Origin: an uncultured Oscillospiraceae bacterium
GTDB taxonomy: Bacteria > Bacillota > Clostridia > Oscillospirales > Oscillospiraceae
NCBI GenBank assembly: GCA_910583885.1
Contig: CAJUAC010000046.1
Coordinates: 1-23,487 of the forward strand
DNA: 23,487 nucleotides
Direction of reading: 5' to 3'
In this document: one piece after another, positions 22,756-23,487 of the stretch
Layout of the letters: each line of letters begins with the position of its first letter
Position numbering within the stretch: position 1 is the stretch's first letter
The notes under the pieces: model-generated
The model's database searches: none
What the model was told of the DNA's origin: nothing
What the model saw: the letters and a program-made list of their open reading frames with translations, nothing else
Position numbers and translations under genes: made by a program

Positions 22756-22802
22756 AAAGAAAGAAGTCTGAGTCTCGTAATGAGGTTCAGACTTCTTTCT
22801 TT
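22756..22802. terminator. Strong hairpin terminator
   Basis: A 16-bp perfect stem (AAAGAAAGAAGTCTGA with its complement at 22787-22802) and a 15-base loop, the right arm running into TTTTT on the plus strand. It lies between the broken gene ending at 22685 and the converging ABC fragment, so it can serve both strands. Confidence 0.75.
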
Positions 22803-22858
22803 TTGCAGCATTATAGCAGGGAGCCTTTTTGCAAAACGGGAGCCAGTTTGCAAAGGAA

Positions 22859-23128
22859 CTACTTCAAAAAATCGCAGAAGAAATCCATAGCGTGTGATTT
22901 TAGAAGAAAAATAATGCGCCCGTTGTTAATCATAATGAGCATATCTGCAATTTTATCAAGATCAGAGGTAATATGTGTTGAAAAGAATACCCCTTTGCCG
23001 CCGTTTTCCATATACTCGGTCAATACTTTCAAAAGCTGGCTTCTGATTAAGGGGTCAAGCCCACTTGTCGGCTCGTCCATAATCAATAGTTGCCCATTAT
23101 GTGGTGTACCTGTTTTTATATCGGGCAA
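22859..23128 (-). pseudogene. C-terminal fragment of an ABC transporter ATPase
   Basis: The recognisable core is QLLIMDEPTSGLDP (Walker B plus D-loop) and KGVFFSTHITSDLDKIADMLIMINNGRI with the switch histidine, as in drug/bacteriocin-type ABC exporters. Walker A and the signature motif are absent. Homology starts only around 23090, with an in-frame stop shortly upstream of 23128. The tail after GRIIF looks unrelated to the family and may follow a frameshift. Not related to the importer ATPases at 3639-5180. Confidence 0.6.
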
Positions 23129-23487
23129 TGGACGATCTCATAATCAAAATGCTTCGCAGGTAGATCAAGCACACTCCATGTTCAAATATAAATCAATTAC
23201 TTTTTCCAAAGGCAATAAAGCTACGCGGAAAGGATAACCAATTATAGCAATAACAGATTATAAGGCAAAAAGAACCGGGACGCAGCAGCTATCACATAGC
23301 CACCGCGCCCCGGTTTTCTCATGGGTGCAGAGATTGGATTGTTACGCAATAGAACGGCATTTCCGGGGGTAAAGGTATAAATCCCTTGCCGCCTTATTTT
23401 CCCGCCCGGAAAGCCGCATAAATCAAGGCTTATTTCGCCCCTATCGCGTCACATTCGCCCGTAGCTTCCTCATGCGCTCGGCGGTCT
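23129..23487. other. Stretch without an identifiable gene, with one terminator hairpin
   Basis: No convincing coding sequence on either strand. 23129-23272 is AT-rich. A hairpin at 23273-23315 pairs AACCGGG with CCCGGTT around an inner GCTAT/ATAGC stem, with TTTTCTC on the plus-strand side and CTTTTTGCC on the minus side, a likely bidirectional terminator. The last 170 bases may belong to another mobile-element gene beyond the window. Confidence 0.5.

Noticed and set aside
22728..23237. 169-residue plus-strand open frame
   Set aside because: It crosses a terminator hairpin and runs antisense to the ABC ATPase fragment whose Walker B and H-loop are clear.
23441..23487. Possible minus-strand gene end reading TAERMRKLRANVTR then stop
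   Set aside because: Only about 15 codons are visible and no family could be recognised, so no gene is called.
1..23487. CRISPR arrays, tRNA, rRNA, plasmid origin
   Set aside because: No regularly spaced direct repeats, cloverleaf-like genes, rRNA sequence or replication gene were seen on either strand.

Overview
This window looks like a GC-rich gut Clostridia chromosome. The Oscillospiraceae (Flavonifractor/Lawsonibacter type) are my best guess, from GC-rich Firmicutes-style genes with strong AGGAGG ribosome sites, Firmicutes integrative-element genes and a lipoprotein signal of Gram-positive type. The assignment is inference, because no rRNA or other phylogenetic marker lies in the window.

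Layout. (1) 1-1520: debris of an integrative conjugative element (ICE): a small sigma factor, an HTH gene with a nonsense codon and a TnpW-like gene. The expected downstream recombinase is absent and the sequence runs into a truncated, frameshifted TauE/SafE permease. (2) 1598-11757, minus strand: a long gene row ending at a strong terminator. In transcription order it encodes a phosphofructokinase homologue, a divergent triose-phosphate isomerase homologue, a LarA-type nickel racemase/epimerase homologue, a complete SsuABC/TauABC-type importer (lipoprotein, two permeases, two ATPases), a zinc alcohol dehydrogenase and a class II aldolase. (3) 12165-16387, plus strand: a NagA-like deacetylase, an FGGY sugar kinase and a glutamate-1-semialdehyde-aminomutase-like class III aminotransferase, facing away from block 2 across a 407-bp control region. 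(4) 16715-20147: a LacI-family regulator facing away from a second class II aldolase and a second zinc dehydrogenase. (5) 20322-23487: a second mobile-element graveyard, with a recombinase C-terminus cut by a decayed IS21-family element, a frameshifted unknown gene and an ABC ATPase fragment.

Blocks 2-4 look like one LacI-controlled catabolic island. Two identical GAAAACGTTTGC sites lie in the deacetylase/pfk and deacetylase/kinase control regions. A palindrome GCCGATTAATCGGC upstream of lacI shares 11 bases with the start region of the deacetylase promoter. The enzymes suggest uptake of a small polar, probably anionic compound; epimerisation, oxidation, deacetylation or transamination; phosphorylation by the FGGY and Pfk-like kinases; aldol cleavage; and triose isomerisation. 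I cannot name the substrate. Several enzymes carry altered substrate- or phosphate-binding motifs (TPI loops, Pfk signature, aldolase phosphate loops), so ordinary glycolytic substrates are not assured. The importer's two ATPases carry complementary defects, predicting one canonical and one degenerate ATP site.
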